Shown here: in pieces, positions 47,935 to 60,205 of the stretch
How positions within the stretch are numbered: the first letter of the stretch is position 1
Layout: the number at the start of each line of letters is the position of its first letter
Assembly (NCBI GenBank): GCA_027257055.1
Contig: JAPVLO010000073.1
Span: 8,327,001-8,391,000, forward strand
Reading direction: 5' to 3'
Source: Cephalopachus bancanus
Lineage: Eukaryota; Chordata; Mammalia; Primates; Tarsiidae
DNA length: 64,000 nt
Made by a program: the position numbers and the translations under genes
Notes under the pieces: generated by a model
What the model was told of the DNA's origin: nothing
Databases searched by the model: none
The model's input: only the letters and a program-made list of their open reading frames with translations

Positions 47935-48221
47935 TTTTCTTTTTTTTTTGAGTTGGAGTCTCACTCAGTCACCCAGACTGGAGTGTAGTGGCCGCTCCCG
48001 GCCACCGCAGCCTCGCCTGCTGGGCTCTGGCGATCCTTCCACCCCAGCCTTCCAAGTAGCCAGAATTACAAGCATGTGCTATCACGCCCGGCTGATTTTT
48101 TGATTTATTGTAGAGATGAGGTCTCGCTGCCCAGGTGGGTCTCGAACCCGCAGGCTCAGGCAATCCACTCACCTCAGCCTCCCAAAGGCGCGGGATTACA
48201 GGCTGAGCCACCGAGCCCGGC
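47935..48221 (-). repeat. Alu, young lineage-specific subfamily
   Basis: Inverted dimer. Perfect duplication 'TACTATGTTTTTC' at 47922-47934 and 48222-48234. Low divergence from the copies at 40.6, 51.5 and 54.5 kb. Confidence 0.96.
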
Positions 48222-48234
48222 TACTATGTTTTTC

Positions 48235-48915
48235 ATAGTTTGGATTAGATGTCTACCTGTAGACCAAGCAATTCTGGCCAATGGACAGTGTTATATAAAA
48301 ATTGTGGCAGCTCCAGAAAAACGTCATTTTGCTGACGCCAGCACAGGGAAAGTGGTTGTTATTTCTAGCTAGTAGAGGGTGCTGGGCAGACAGAAGAATA
48401 GACAACACTATAACATAATAAAAGGTAAAAAGTATAAAAGCTGGACAGACAGAGGTGACACACTCTGAAGTTCATAGAAGTGGTATCCAGTAGGAAATAA
48501 TTCAAAGGCTTCAGTGAGTTCAACCTTGAAGAAAAGCTAGGATTTGGACTTGTAGACAAATGGGAAAGTAACTTTCTAGAAGTAGAGAGTAAGTTAGTAG
48601 ATGTATGGAGGTGGAAGTGTTTAGAACTTGTATTGGGTATTTCAGCAATTTCATTTGGCTAGAAGTTCAACTATTAGTAGGGCAAAATCTGAAGCCATTA
48701 AAGAGGACCTTAAACAGCACATTATTTTGTGCATTAATTTGCAGGCTTCCATGTAAAGCACCACAGAAGGCTTTTGAACATGGTAGAGAAATGATTAAAA
48801 CAGCAAGTTAGGAACAATAATCCGGCACTGTTGTGTAAAATGAGCTGGAGTATAAAGAAACTAAAGGTGAAAAAACCAAACCTGCGAAGGTCTTGCCACA
48901 TGACTACAGTGAACA
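48235..48915. other. Intronic sequence, nothing recognised
   Basis: No repeat or gene recognised. Confidence 0.4.
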
Positions 48916-48919
48916 AATG

Positions 48920-49085
48920 AGGACAATGGTTCCCAGACTTTACTAGGAAACACCTGGGGAGTCTATTAAAAATATAGATGGTCGTGCCCACCCACAAAGA
49001 TTTTGGACTTGGGGATCTGCATTTTTTTAAAACCACCAATAATCAAGTGAATGTGTCCTGAGGATCACACTTTGAGAATTGCTGA
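48920..49085 (+). repeat. MER5A-like hAT-Charlie MITE
   Basis: 'AATGGTTCCCAGACTTTAC', 'CACCTGGGGAGTCTATTAAAA', 'TTGGGGATCTGCATTT' and 'GATCACACTTTGAGAATTGC' match the MER5A element end to end. Confidence 0.85.
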
Positions 49086-50399
49086 TCTTGGGAAGTAATT
49101 TGGGAAACCAGTTTAAGAATTATCAAGTATGAAAGAGTCCTGATTCACCCTTGCAACTTGCTGAATTTTCAGAGTTCTGGAAGTCAGCTCTGGTCTTGGT
49201 GTAATATATCTGAAGTCAGAGCCAAGCAGAAGGTTGAAGACATGCAGGCTCACTTCTCTCCAAAGTTTACATAGGCTCTGTTTCATGTGGTGCCATCTCT
49301 CTGTGGGGAAGTCAACTGGAAATCTTACAGCATGACTCACCCAAAAAAGAGCATTGAGTTCTGTGGTTTTAGTGGAGAAGAGAGCCAGGAAAGATTAATG
49401 CATTCTGTTTTAAAACTGAGTGTGGTTATTTCATGTGGCTTTAAGATTCTGTTCTCTACTTGCAACCTATGCAAATTAAAACTCAGTGCAATTTAAATGA
49501 CAAAGGGTGATTTGCACTATTTAACAAATGAGAGATTGGTATTAATCATCAGGTTTTTGGCAGCTTTGCTTTAAGAGTAGGAGGAGTGGTAATACTCCTA
49601 GGAGCAATATGTAGGAGTGGTGTAGTTGCAGACTTTGCTTGGCTTTTCTTTAAAAAAAAAAAAAAAAAGTGTAAGACTTTTCTTACAAAATACCCTATGT
49701 CTTCTTAATCAGGAACAATAAATTGGTAATTCTGTGCTGCTAAATTCTAAGATCTTTGTTTAGATGTATGTAGTATGTGTGCCATATGGTAGTTTGCATG
49801 TTTTCAGAAATTCCATTGTATGTCATACTTGTAGGACATGTATATCTCACTGTATTTTATCTTAGATTAAGAGCTATTAGAGTTCTGAAGCTGTGGTATA
49901 ATTTGCTGTGCCCTCTTCTTTTCTTTTCACCTTTCTACTTTTCTTCCACAATTTTCTTTTGTAGCTCAGCTAAACACCTGGGCTTCAGAAAGATTACTTA
50001 TCCATTTGGTACAGGGTTTGTCAGCATTACATCCATGTTGCCAAAACCTGTGATCTCTTCCAAATATCCATCTTAGCCTTTCAGCTGTATTTGATATGGT
50101 TGACTATTTTCTTTTTGAAACAGTTGGAGAATTTTCTTCTCTTTGCTTCCATGAACCACTATAACCAGTCATTTTTTTCTGGGCCTCTTTTACCTTTTCA
50201 TCCTTCTCTGTCAGACCTCTAAATTTTGGCATGCCCCTGAGCTCTATCCTGAATGTTTTTCTGTATTTAAACCCTTCCTAAGAAAATTGATCCCATGTTT
50301 TTAAATGCTGTTTTTGTGAATTGGTGCTCAGATTTATATCTCCAGATCTTATCACAGATCTTATTCAATAAACATCTCAAATTTGACATGTCTAAAATG
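49086..50399. other. Intronic sequence, nothing firmly recognised
   Basis: Contains a poly(A) run at 49650-49667. The pyrimidine-rich part from about 49900 may already be old LINE sequence, but I cannot show it. Confidence 0.4.
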
Positions 50400-51290
50400 A
50401 AACTTTCTATTCGTTTTCTCCTACCCCTATCTTCTTTTCTCAGATTTCCTCCATTTCAGTAGATGGTAGGCACCACTATCCACCCAGCTACCCAGGGCAG
50501 AAAGGGAGGGGACATCTTTGATGTCTCACTTTTCATTGCCCTCAACTGCCTCTTAAGGACTATTAGTTGTACCACTGATGCCCCAGACTTATCTGCTTGC
50601 TTCCATCCCTACTGTTGCCTCCCCGATTCAAGTCATCACCATATCTCGCCACAGTAGCTTCTTGACCGGACTACGTGCCTCGCCTCTTCATCTTCTAAAC
50701 TCCAATATCTATGATCTGTGTGGCAGCTGGGGTCATCTTATCCTCAAACCAGATCTCTTCTACATGAAACACTTTAGTGGCTTCCTGTTGCTATTAGAAT
50801 TTAAAACTTCCTCCACGTTTTTTCTGACTCACTTGAAAAATGGACTTTCAAGGACCACACACTAGATGGCCTCTGCATCTCTCTCCTGTCTATGCTTTTG
50901 CCTCTCTGATCTTTCAATTTCTTGAACAAGCCAAAGGTCTTTTGTACCAGCTAGATCCTCGTCTTTGAATTATCTTCCCTTAGGTCTTTGTGTGACCAGC
51001 TCTTTATTTTCTCTACTTTAGAGAGATGTTTTTCTGTGCATCCAATCTAAAATGGAAAACACACACACACACATAAACACCCCTCTGCTGTCAGTATCAT
51101 TACTATTTTCTTCTTATTTCTTATCACTATTTTATATTACTTTATTTACTTTTTAATTTTTATTTTGTCTCCTTCAATAGAAATTAAGCTTTATGAGATC
51201 AGCAACCTTATTATTTGGTTCACTGTTGTAGAGCAGCACCTGGCTCAAAATAGGCACTTAATATATCTTGTTAAATGGATAAGCAAATTT
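50400..51290 (+). repeat. L2 LINE 3' region
   Basis: Follows L2 in order: 'CAAGTCATCACCATATCTCG', 'AGTGGCTTCCTGTTGCTATT', 'CCTCTCTGATCTTTCAATTTC', 'GAACAAGCCAAAGGTCTTT', 'AGAAATTAAGCTTTATGAGATC' style sequence, then 'GCACCTGGCTCAAAATAGG' near the end. Diverged but nearly 0.9 kb long. A short (CA)n lies at about 51060. Confidence 0.8.
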
Positions 51291-51496
51291 TTCTTCTGCA
51301 AGAGAGGTTAGCACTAGTGATGTCCCTTGGTTTATAAGTAAGAAGTGAGGGGAAAGTATACGACAAAGGACGTCTTTAGAAAACAATGGCTAAAATGTGC
51401 TTATAGTGGCCAGTAGAAGTTGGAAGGAAGTTTCTGGCATGACACACTTTCCAGGAAGAGGGTTAGATAGATGTCACCTTAAAAATAGACAGTGAT

Positions 51497-51784
51497 AGCC
51501 GGGCTCGGTGGCTCAGCCTATAATCCCGCGCCTTTGGGAGGCTGAGGTGAGTGGATTGCCTGAGCCCGCGGGTTCGAGACCCGCCTGGGCAGCGAGACCT
51601 CATCTCTACAATAAATCAAAAATCAGCCGGGCGTGGTAGCGCGCGCCTGTAATTCCGGCTACTCGGAAGGCTGAGGCGGAAGGATCGCCGGAGCCCAACA
51701 GGTCGAGGCTGCGGTAGCCGGGAGCAGCCACCGCACTCCAGTCTGGGCGACAGAGTGAGACTCCATCTCAAAAAAAAAAAAAAG
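51497..51784 (+). repeat. Alu, young lineage-specific subfamily (best-preserved copy)
   Basis: Perfect duplication 'GACAGTGAT' at 51488-51496 and 51785-51793. Its many CpGs are retained ('GGTTCGAGACCCGCC', 'GGATCGCCGGAGCCC'), which suggests recent insertion. The B box 'GGTTCGAGACC' is intact. Confidence 0.97.
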
Positions 51785-52187
51785 GACAGTGATTCAGTCA
51801 AAGTCAACAGGACAAGGAGAAATGGGGCCAAGGAAAGTGCTTCTTTTAGGTGGAATGCAGGACTTTTTAGGTAGGTCAGTGGAGCAGGCTGGTTGAAGCC
51901 AGGAAGAGAGACAGAGAAGAAATGAGGATGGTAGGAATCTTGTGGACACCAAAAGAAATGCCTCTCTTGTCTAGAGAGTAATAGTGGGATGACGATATGT
52001 TGGTCAAGATAACAGTGGGGTATGAAAACAGCAAAGTCCAATTTAGTACAGGATGGCCTGAAATCTAGAGGCAAAAATAATCTTCATGGGAAGAGAGAAA
52101 TTCTGAGACAATAGAAAGAAGGATGGAACCAAATCAGAAACTCTTTAAACAGAATCATTGTTAGCCATGACTAAAATGTCATAGCAC

Positions 52188-52325
52188 TATTTTCCAAACT
52201 TTCATGTGCATTAGGATCACCTCAGGTGCTTGTTAAAAATAGAGATTTTCTGGCTTTCTTGAAATTCTAATATACTAGAATGCGTGTGGGTTTAGGGAAG
52301 CTATACTTCAGCAAGTAGTCCCCAA
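52188..52325 (+). repeat. MER5A-like fragment
   Basis: 'CCAAACTTTCATGTGCATT', 'AGGATCACCTCAGGTGCTTG', 'TTAAAAATAGAGATTTTCTGG' match the MER5A left part. The right part is decayed. Confidence 0.75.
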
Positions 52326-53344
52326 ATAAAATTAAGACAGTTATCGTTCAAGGCTAGGCCTTGCCTCCCGAATCACTGGTGTATGGGAGCTCATAGTTTT
52401 ATCTGTATTTACATTGTGTTTAAACACAGTTCATGAATGTTGTGAATGCTTGAAGAAGTGGTTGGTTTGTGTGCATATGGGCGTGCACACGTGTGTGCAT
52501 ATTTACATGTGTGTGTGTAGTTGTTGGCTGGGTAGCTATAGTAAAACTGCAGAGACATTTTATTCTAAAGACTAAACATTCTGAGTTCTATTGACTTTAT
52601 TTACAAGTATTGCACTTATGTAAAATCTGCCCTTTTTTATTGAGTTTTGAAAAAACCTAATTAGTTTCAGATGATTTGCAAATCATCTGAGTTGACAACA
52701 TTTTTAATTAGGAAATTGGCTAGAAGAAATAAAAGAATATGTTAACTAAATATATATAGTTTTCTTATTAGAGAGTTTTACTAGCTTCACCTACAATTGC
52801 TTCTATCCACGTGATATTTCTGAACTCTGGGAACAGAAATTCTACCATTTGTTATTTATTTAAGAAGTTTATGTATGTGCAAGTAAAAACTGAAGAAACT
52901 ATATTATAAAAATGGCCACCATGGTAAAAGCGATAGCATTCCCTAGAGAGAAATATTCTTGTGTTAGAAAAAATCACAGCTTCCTTTTCCTAGAGAATTT
53001 TAAAATAATTGGAATCTCCCCTACTCTTTTTTTTTGCATTTTTTCCCCCAGCAATATTGTTCCTTTTTCAGAGATTTCTCTTTGTATTCAGCTCAGGAAC
53101 TGTTAAAACTTGGCTATTTTCCAGAACAAGAAATTGATTAGATTGTAGAAAGAATAATGAAGACAGGCTAGTTGATTCAAGGAAAATTGTATGTGTAAAA
53201 AGCACCAAATACAATGTTTAGTGGAATATTCTGCCCATTACAATTACTCATTTAAAGACAGTGACTGGCTAACTACTTGTATAAACAGAGCACAGTCTGC
53301 CTAATGCCAGTTCATATTTTCTATGTACGAGATTTTCCTAAGGT
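52326..53344. other. Intronic sequence, nothing recognised except a palindrome
   Basis: Contains (GT)-rich runs near 52490-52520 and a 24-base perfect palindrome at 52667-52690. No repeat family or gene recognised. Confidence 0.45.
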
Positions 53345-53430
53345 AGAAAGTGTCTTTGTAACCTTTGTGTCTGTCTCCTTTGCCTAGCCCAGGGCCTGAC
53401 ACTCAAAAGTTTAATGAATGTCTAGATTAG
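53345..53430 (+). repeat. L2 tail fragment
   Basis: 'TGTGTCTGTCTCCTTTGCC', 'AGCCCAGGGCCTGACACTC' and 'TTTAATGAATGTCTAG' match the L2 3' terminus. Confidence 0.6.
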
Positions 53431-53825
53431 ACTGGAGCAGTTTGGAATAAAATCTGTAATAAACGTACTATGATTTGAACCCTCTAGCCTCTCGGCCTAG
53501 ATTTGATGATCACAGTTATAACAATATAACCCACTGTGCTACTGGTATACTTGGGGTGATTGATTTAGGTTCTTGTGACTAAACTAGCTCAGAGGGTTGT
53601 CTTGATCCAACATAGTTACTATTGCTGTAATTACAGAATCTATAAATTTTACAACTCTTTTGTTTCAAATAGAAAAATGGGCTGAGGGAATAAGAAAAAT
53701 GAAGAAACCCTTAGCCAAAATAATATACACCAGGTGTTCTTTTTCTCAGCTTGTCTTAGTCTAGCTCATCCAATACCGCATGCTTGTCTCTCCATATCAC
53801 TGAATTTTAAAGTTGGTTGCACATT

Positions 53826-53827
<2 letters not shown>

Positions 53828-53884
<57 letters not shown>
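53828..53884. repeat. (CA)n microsatellite
   Basis: About 28 uninterrupted CA units. Likely polymorphic. Confidence 0.98.
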
Positions 53885-53886
<2 letters not shown>

Positions 53887-54484
53887 GCTACAGGAAGCTT
53901 GTATCCAGAATAAAAAGAAATACAGACAGAAACTTGTCGAAGTTTGAGTTTTTGTCCCTTTGAAGGTCAGCTACCTTCAATTAACTGCTCTGTTTTGTTG
54001 CTCCCTATGTTGATTAACTGGAACCCTGAAGACCCATGGGAATCTCCGGGGGTGACAGTGCCATGACTAAACGGCTCGTGAGGGGCCGAGGAATGTCAGC
54101 ATCAGAAAACTTTGTGAGGATAATGAGTTCAGACATTTCAGAAACCAACCAGCTCCAGAAAATGCCACTTGAGTGTAGTCATGCTTATTTTTGAAATATA
54201 AGAGCTTGAGGCTTACCTACTGAAGTAAAAAGTTTTTAAACAAAGACTCGGAGGAGCTTGGATTGGCAGTTGCTTTCACATCTAAGGCCATGGCGCTACT
54301 CTTCAGCCTGATCCAAAGTGAAATCTAGAGATGAAGGCAAAGAGAGGTATTCTAGGGTAGGTAACTTCACAAAAACTTCTAAAGAAAAATACATGAGAAC
54401 GTTTTGGGGTAATAATTATGTTTTTATTTCTCACTTTTCAGCTCTCTACATATATAAAGATTTTATTCTATTGTTCATACATTT
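53885..54484. other. Intronic sequence, nothing recognised
   Basis: No repeat family or gene recognised between the microsatellite and the Alu. Confidence 0.4.
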
Positions 54485-54500
54485 AACTGTTTAACTTTTT

Positions 54501-54786
54501 TTTTTTTGAGTTGGAGTCTCACTTTATCGCCCAGACTGGAGTGCAGTGGCCGCTCCTGGCCACCGCAGCCTCGACCTGCTGGCGCTGGCGATCCTTCCAC
54601 CTCAGCCTTCCAAGTAGCTGGAACTACAGGCGCACGCTACCACGCCCGGCTAATTTTTTTTTTTCTTTTTATTGTAGAGATGAGGTCTCACCTGCCCAGG
54701 CGGGTCTCGAACCTGTGGGCTCAGGCAATCCACTCACCTCAGCCTCCCAAAGGCGCGGGATTACAGGCTGAGCCACTGAACCCGGC
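54501..54786 (-). repeat. Alu, young lineage-specific subfamily
   Basis: Inverted dimer with a perfect 16-base duplication 'AACTGTTTAACTTTTT' at 54485-54500 and 54787-54802. The linker A-run is expanded (about 54653-54668). Confidence 0.96.
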
Positions 54787-54874
54787 AACTGTTTAACTTT
54801 TTAAACATGTGTGCTCATACATTTTATTGTAGTAATGTTTAAGGAATGGGCAGCATTCTCTCATTGCTATGGAC

Positions 54875-55231
54875 TGAATTGTATCCTCCTCAAATTCATA
54901 TGTTGAGTCCCTAGCCCCCAGGGTGATGGTATTTGGATATAGGACCTTTGGGAGCTAATCAGTTTGAGACGAGGTCATAAGGATGGGACCCCTCATGTTG
55001 GGATGAGTGCCCTTCTAAGTAGGGGAAGAGACACTAGAGCTCTCTTTACCATGTGAGGACATAGGGAGAAGGCACCCATCTGCAAGCCAGGAAGAGAGCC
55101 TTCACCAGAACCCAACCATGCAGGCACCCTGATCTGGAACTTCCAGTCTCCAGAACTGTGAGAAAATAAATTTCTGTTGTTTAAGCCACCCAGACTATGG
55201 TATTTTATTATGGAAGTCATGCAGACTAATA
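54875..55231 (+). repeat. Solitary MLT1-type MaLR LTR
   Basis: 'TGCTATGGACTGAATTG', 'CAAATTCATATGTTGAGTCC', 'GGGTGATGGTATTTGGA', 'CCATGTGAGGACATAGGGAG', 'CCAGTCTCCAGAACTGTGAG' and 'TAAATTTCTGTTGTTTAAGC' are in MLT1 order. Confidence 0.9.
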
Positions 55232-57052
55232 TACTTGTATAGTAATAATTATCATATGAATAGATTATTGGATGAGGATTGTGTAAAAAAAAAAAAGTTC
55301 ATTTATTTAAAATTCTCTTTAACCAATAGTGTACATAGAAGTGTAATTTTTTTGTATATAAAAATCTGCCACTGTGTTTATAATTGGTAATTATAGCTTG
55401 AGTTTATTTAAATGCATTTTGGGTTCTCTCAACATTTTGTAAAATACTGCCATTGCTGAGGTACAGAAAAGCTGGCAGCTATGCATATATGATTTATTTT
55501 AGCAAACACTGGAATATTCCACGAATCAATCACTTGATGTGAAATGCCCATGATTTGAGATTCAATCCTTTAGGTTCAAGGCTTTATGTTTCTGGGAAAC
55601 TCTTGGCAAAATGTAAATATCTTTAAATGAGCAACAAATCGAAACTTTAAAATTTTCTTTAGCATGGACTCATTTTTAAGATTAGCACATTGTTGTTTTA
55701 GGAAGGAGAATGAAGACTGGGGAAGAGGAGATTAAACAGGGAAGTTTCACAATGGGAAGGATGGGCCCTGATGTACTCACTAGGGTGGAGAATTAGAGGG
55801 AAGAGAGTCCGAAGAGAGCTTATGTGGTATAGGGAAGGCAGTCGGCACTGAGTACCTGCAGTATGCCAAGACAAGGAGACTGTCCTCTCTGATCTCCATG
55901 GCTCAAAAAAGTCCTCCTTTTCCCTGTCTCTGCCCTAATTTTAATGTTCACAAACCATTACCTTTGTGCTGTTTTAGGCTTGCTCCCAACTCTATAACTA
56001 ATTCAGATATTTATGTGACTCTTACTCCTATCTCCATTTCCCTTTCTGTCACTGAGGCTTTTTGCTGAAATTAGTAGACTTTTAAAAAAATTATATATAT
56101 GTATTTTCTTTACCTCAATGAGAAATTTTCCAAAGTACAGTAACAGCAAAGGGCCAAAACAACAAATATGATACTCAAGGATAAGGATTTGTGGGTGGTC
56201 AGACTTTGCTATGGAAAAAACAATGTCATTATGACATGTCAATTATGTCTTTCCATTATTATTCAAAGGTCATAGAAATCTTTTTGCTAGACAAAATTAT
56301 TTAATTGATGTTATTCAGAGAAGCGTTAGCCTTATCTCTTTCCCTTACCTAGATGCCCGTTGACATGCCTAGGGGATTTTCAAAGAAGTTCTGCTTTGTA
56401 TCAATTTTTTTGCCTGTACTTAAGTATACTGATGTCCGTATCCTCCTTGGAAAAAAATTAGTTTGGGAATAAATGTAGGAATTTTACTTTATTTTTCCCA
56501 TTAAAAACAGAACTGAAATCAGATTAAATACTAAAAATGGAAAGCTGCCTTAACTGCTAATCTGCTTAATTAATGAATAAAGAAAAATGCAGAAGAGTCT
56601 ATATCTAAAAATTACTTTTGTACTCTAGGTTCATCAATGCTGCCTAGCTGATTGTTTTTTGAAGGAGGATGTCTTTTTTGATTAAGTCACTCTTCAGGCT
56701 TGTATTGATATGCAAAGTCTCATTTTATATCTTAAGAAGCTTCACCATCTGTTACTAACATTCTTCCAGCAGGAAGTTCAAAAGAATAGCATTTGTAAGG
56801 TAAAAATATATCAGCCATAGCTAGATCTTTAAACAATTGTTTATAATTAAGAAATCGAATTCAGAATAAATGTTGACTGAATGTAATTGATAAGAATTAA
56901 ATGAAGGATAATGCTGGAGAGTAGAGGAAAGATGCGAAAAACTAAGACAGTATATTTGCATTTCTTTTTGAACATTTTCAGAATAGTCTGTCTTTATTTT
57001 ATGTATTTTAAAAGGATGGTCAAAATTTAGTATTTGTCAGAATTCATATTTT
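55232..57052. other. Intronic sequence, nothing recognised
   Basis: About 1.8 kb. The 79-codon - strand frame at 56003-56242 has no domain. No repeat recognised. Confidence 0.45.
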
Positions 57053-57053
57053 T

Positions 57054-57346
57054 GGCCAGGCTCGTTGGCTCAGCCTATAATCCCAGCACTTTGGGAGGCC
57101 AAGGCGAGTGAATTGCCTGAGCCCGTGGGTTCAAGACCCAACCAGGCAACTTGGTGAGACCCTTGTTTCCACAATAAATAAAAAATTAGCCGGGCGTAGT
57201 AGCGCACACCTGTAGTTCCAGCTACTTGGAAGGCTGAGGCGAAAGGATCGCCGGAGCCCAGCAGGTCGAGGCCATGGTGGCCGGGAGCGGCCACTGCACT
57301 CCAGTCTGGGCGACAGAGTGAGACTCCAACTCAAAAAAAAAAAAAA
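57054..57346 (+). repeat. Alu, intermediate subfamily
   Basis: Left arm with 'CCCAGCACTTTGGGAGGCC' (old state) but 'GGCTCAGCCTATAATCCC' and a 'GACTCCAACTC' end (new state). No clear duplication seen. Confidence 0.92.
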
Positions 57347-58629
57347 TTTACCTTTTTACTCATTCATTGATATTTACTAAACCCAATAATGAATGAATAA
57401 GCACCTGGTTAAAATGTGTGTGTGAAAATGAATCCACTCTCTAACACCTATAATCTTATATAAATAATAGCAAAAATAGCTAAAGTTTATTTTTAAATAT
57501 ATAAATATCACATACCGAGTGAAAAATAATTTATGTTAATAGTGTGCGAGAATAAAGATTTGAATATCCTAAATAGTATTAGGTAGATAGCATGATAATA
57601 ATTGTTTAGTTATTTAGATAACTATCCTGTTAATGCAACATGGTTACTTAAAAAAGGATAGATGCAGTCAATGGATTACAACAAGTAGGAATGTTAAATT
57701 GAAGAGAAAAATGAGGGAAAAAGACTTGTTAGAATGGAGCTGATTATTATAGTTTTTAGAATTCCAAAATTATGACTTCTAATTTGAAATTAGGCATATA
57801 GAGTAAGTAGACCATTTTAATTGGCTCATTGGCCTCAAAGTACAGTATATTTATTTCATGCAGAGTGTCTAATATGTGGCAATACACAGGTAGTAAGTTC
57901 AAAGAGATTATTTGATGAAAAGATGGCTCAAAGTATGATCGTATCTAAAACAATTCACAGGAAAAGTCTTGAATAACCCTTTTTGCATTATGTTACTTGG
58001 GGGTGACTTTGAGAAAAACAACAGAAAAATCCAAAAGGGAACATGAGAGATGCTAAGCATATTTTTAAAATAACTCTTTAGGAACTTTAGTTGTGGTTAT
58101 TAAGTGATGGTTTTATTCTGTTAATAGTAACAATAGTATTTCTCTTTATTCCTCTTAAGATATTTTTCATGCTTGTGTGTCCCTGTGTCTAATTTAACAC
58201 AAGCATACTAATTGTACTACATTTATTCCTATTTATATTTTATCTCATTGAACTCATTTCTACTGTTAAGTTTTTAAAAAATCATTGAACTTTGATATAT
58301 TCTTTTTATCACAAATGTAATGCAGAAAAATTAGGAACCATTTTGAGACATGGAGAAGGTCGTTCAAATTTTTGATTTTGCACTAATATACTTAGTTATG
58401 TTGTAACTAACATGACGAATCATAACATAACCATTATTTACTAGATATGTGTTATGTGTGGTAGAAGATATTATTATTTCTATTATTCACTACTATTTCT
58501 TGTTAGTATATTATGCATCCTTGCCTTTTTTCAATTTAGGATGGTCATATTTCAATTTTTCCTGTGAGAAGAGAGTACTCCTCTATACCATTGATATCAG
58601 GCTTATCAATGTGGCTTACTGTGGCCAAT
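57347..58629. other. Intronic sequence, nothing recognised
   Basis: AT-rich. No gene or repeat recognised. Confidence 0.45.
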
Positions 58630-59083
58630 AGAGTAGAGATGCTCCTCATCTTAAGATGTTTTATCCTACCTTATGAGTTTACATCCCAATCGCATATAAT
58701 GTTTTATTCCCATTTACAAGTCCCAATAAACTCATTATAAGTTGAAAGTATCAAAAGTTGAAAATACATTTAATACACATAACCTCTTGAGCATCAAGCT
58801 TACCACTTAATACTTAAGTGTTCAGAACACTTACATTAACCTACAGTTGGTCAAAATCATCTGGCAATACAGTACACTGCAGAGAATCAGTTGCTAACCT
58901 CATGACAGCATGTCTGGCTGGGAGCTATGGCTCACTGCCATTGTTCAGCATCACAAGAGAGTATCCTATGGCATATCACTAGACTGGGAAAAGATCAAAA
59001 TCCAAAATTCAAAGTACAGTTTCTACTGAATGCGTATGGTTTTCTCACTAACATCAAAACATCCTTAATCAAACCATTGTAAA
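58630..59083 (-). mobile_element. Tigger-family MITE (MER8-like)
   Basis: 'AGATGCTCCTCATCTTAAG', 'GAGTTTACATCCCAATCGC', 'ACTCATTATAAGTTGAAAGT', 'CAGAACACTTACATTAACC', 'ACAGTTGGTCAAAATCATC' and 'TTTCTACTGAATGCGTATGG' follow a known Tigger-derived element. The orientation is relative to the name only, and no transposase remains. Confidence 0.7.
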
Positions 59084-60205
59084 CAGGAGACTGTGTATGT
59101 AAGTAAAAGTGAATGTATGCCATGGCCAGGCAAAGATGTTAAAGATCATAGTGTGGTGTTCCCATTGATCACTTCCCTGTACTATGAGAATAGACGTATT
59201 CTAGATGGAGACTGCTCTTTTAGCCTGGATCCCAGAGAAAAACAAGATATGTCGTGTAGAGTTAAACTGACCCCCAGTGACCCATGGCCAACATGTAAAT
59301 TGAGCAAAATATAAGGAAACTGATATTAAACGATGTTATTATAAACTCCTAAGATCTGGAGGATCATGGATGCTGGCAGAGAATTGAAGACTATAGGTCA
59401 GAGAAAGAGGTCAGTTTATTACTCATAGGAATAACAGTAGCCAGAGTATCACAATTTGTGCTGGTTCCCGAACCCCAGTTTCCATAGGGCAGTGTGTAGA
59501 AGACCAGGTGAAGACCGTACACACAGTGAGAGGGACCCTGAGCTTCAAGAACCTGCATCTTTTAATAGGGAAGGTAAGTATGTCACCTCTCTGCTACTGA
59601 AGGAGAGATCTATGTCTTTTAAGGCTATAAACAAATCTGCCCTTTGCTCTAGAGGGTGATTTTATCTTTATCTTCCAAGATACACTGTACAAAAGTCCTT
59701 GAAAGGTAGTCTAAAATAAATTAACGTGTACAGAAAACAGAGGTCTTTATATTTATTAAAATAATGGGGAAAGTTTGGTTATTTTGAGAACCAAAACAAG
59801 GTTTTTTTTCTATTAAATTTCACTTTAAAAATCTTCTCTAAAGATACTCCTAATCCCCACTGAGAAGTATAAGGGTATAAAAATCCACATGTATGTATGT
59901 ATATATGAATGTATACTATATGTTGTTTATATATACATGCAAACAGTTTAAGAAGATACATGGTGTACTGGTGATATCAAAAATTCCTAATATACAAATT
60001 AGTATTGTACATATCACTTAAAATGTATGTTTTAGAAATAAAACGTGTCATGTGGACATAATTTATACTTGTAGTATAATATTGTTAATTGGAATTAACA
60101 TGTTTTCCATGTCTTCTGAATCAGCTGTAGGTATTTGGATATTTTTGTAAATACTTCTATTTGGTAAACAGATCAACAAATTATATACCTTCTGAATTAT
60201 TCCTA
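59084..60205. other. Intronic sequence with a possible unassigned old repeat
   Basis: 59110-59390 has the feel of an old LTR-like repeat ('TAGCCTGGATCCCAGAG', 'CCAACATGTAAATTGAGC') that I cannot name. GTAT-rich runs lie near 59890-59935. No gene recognised. Confidence 0.35.
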
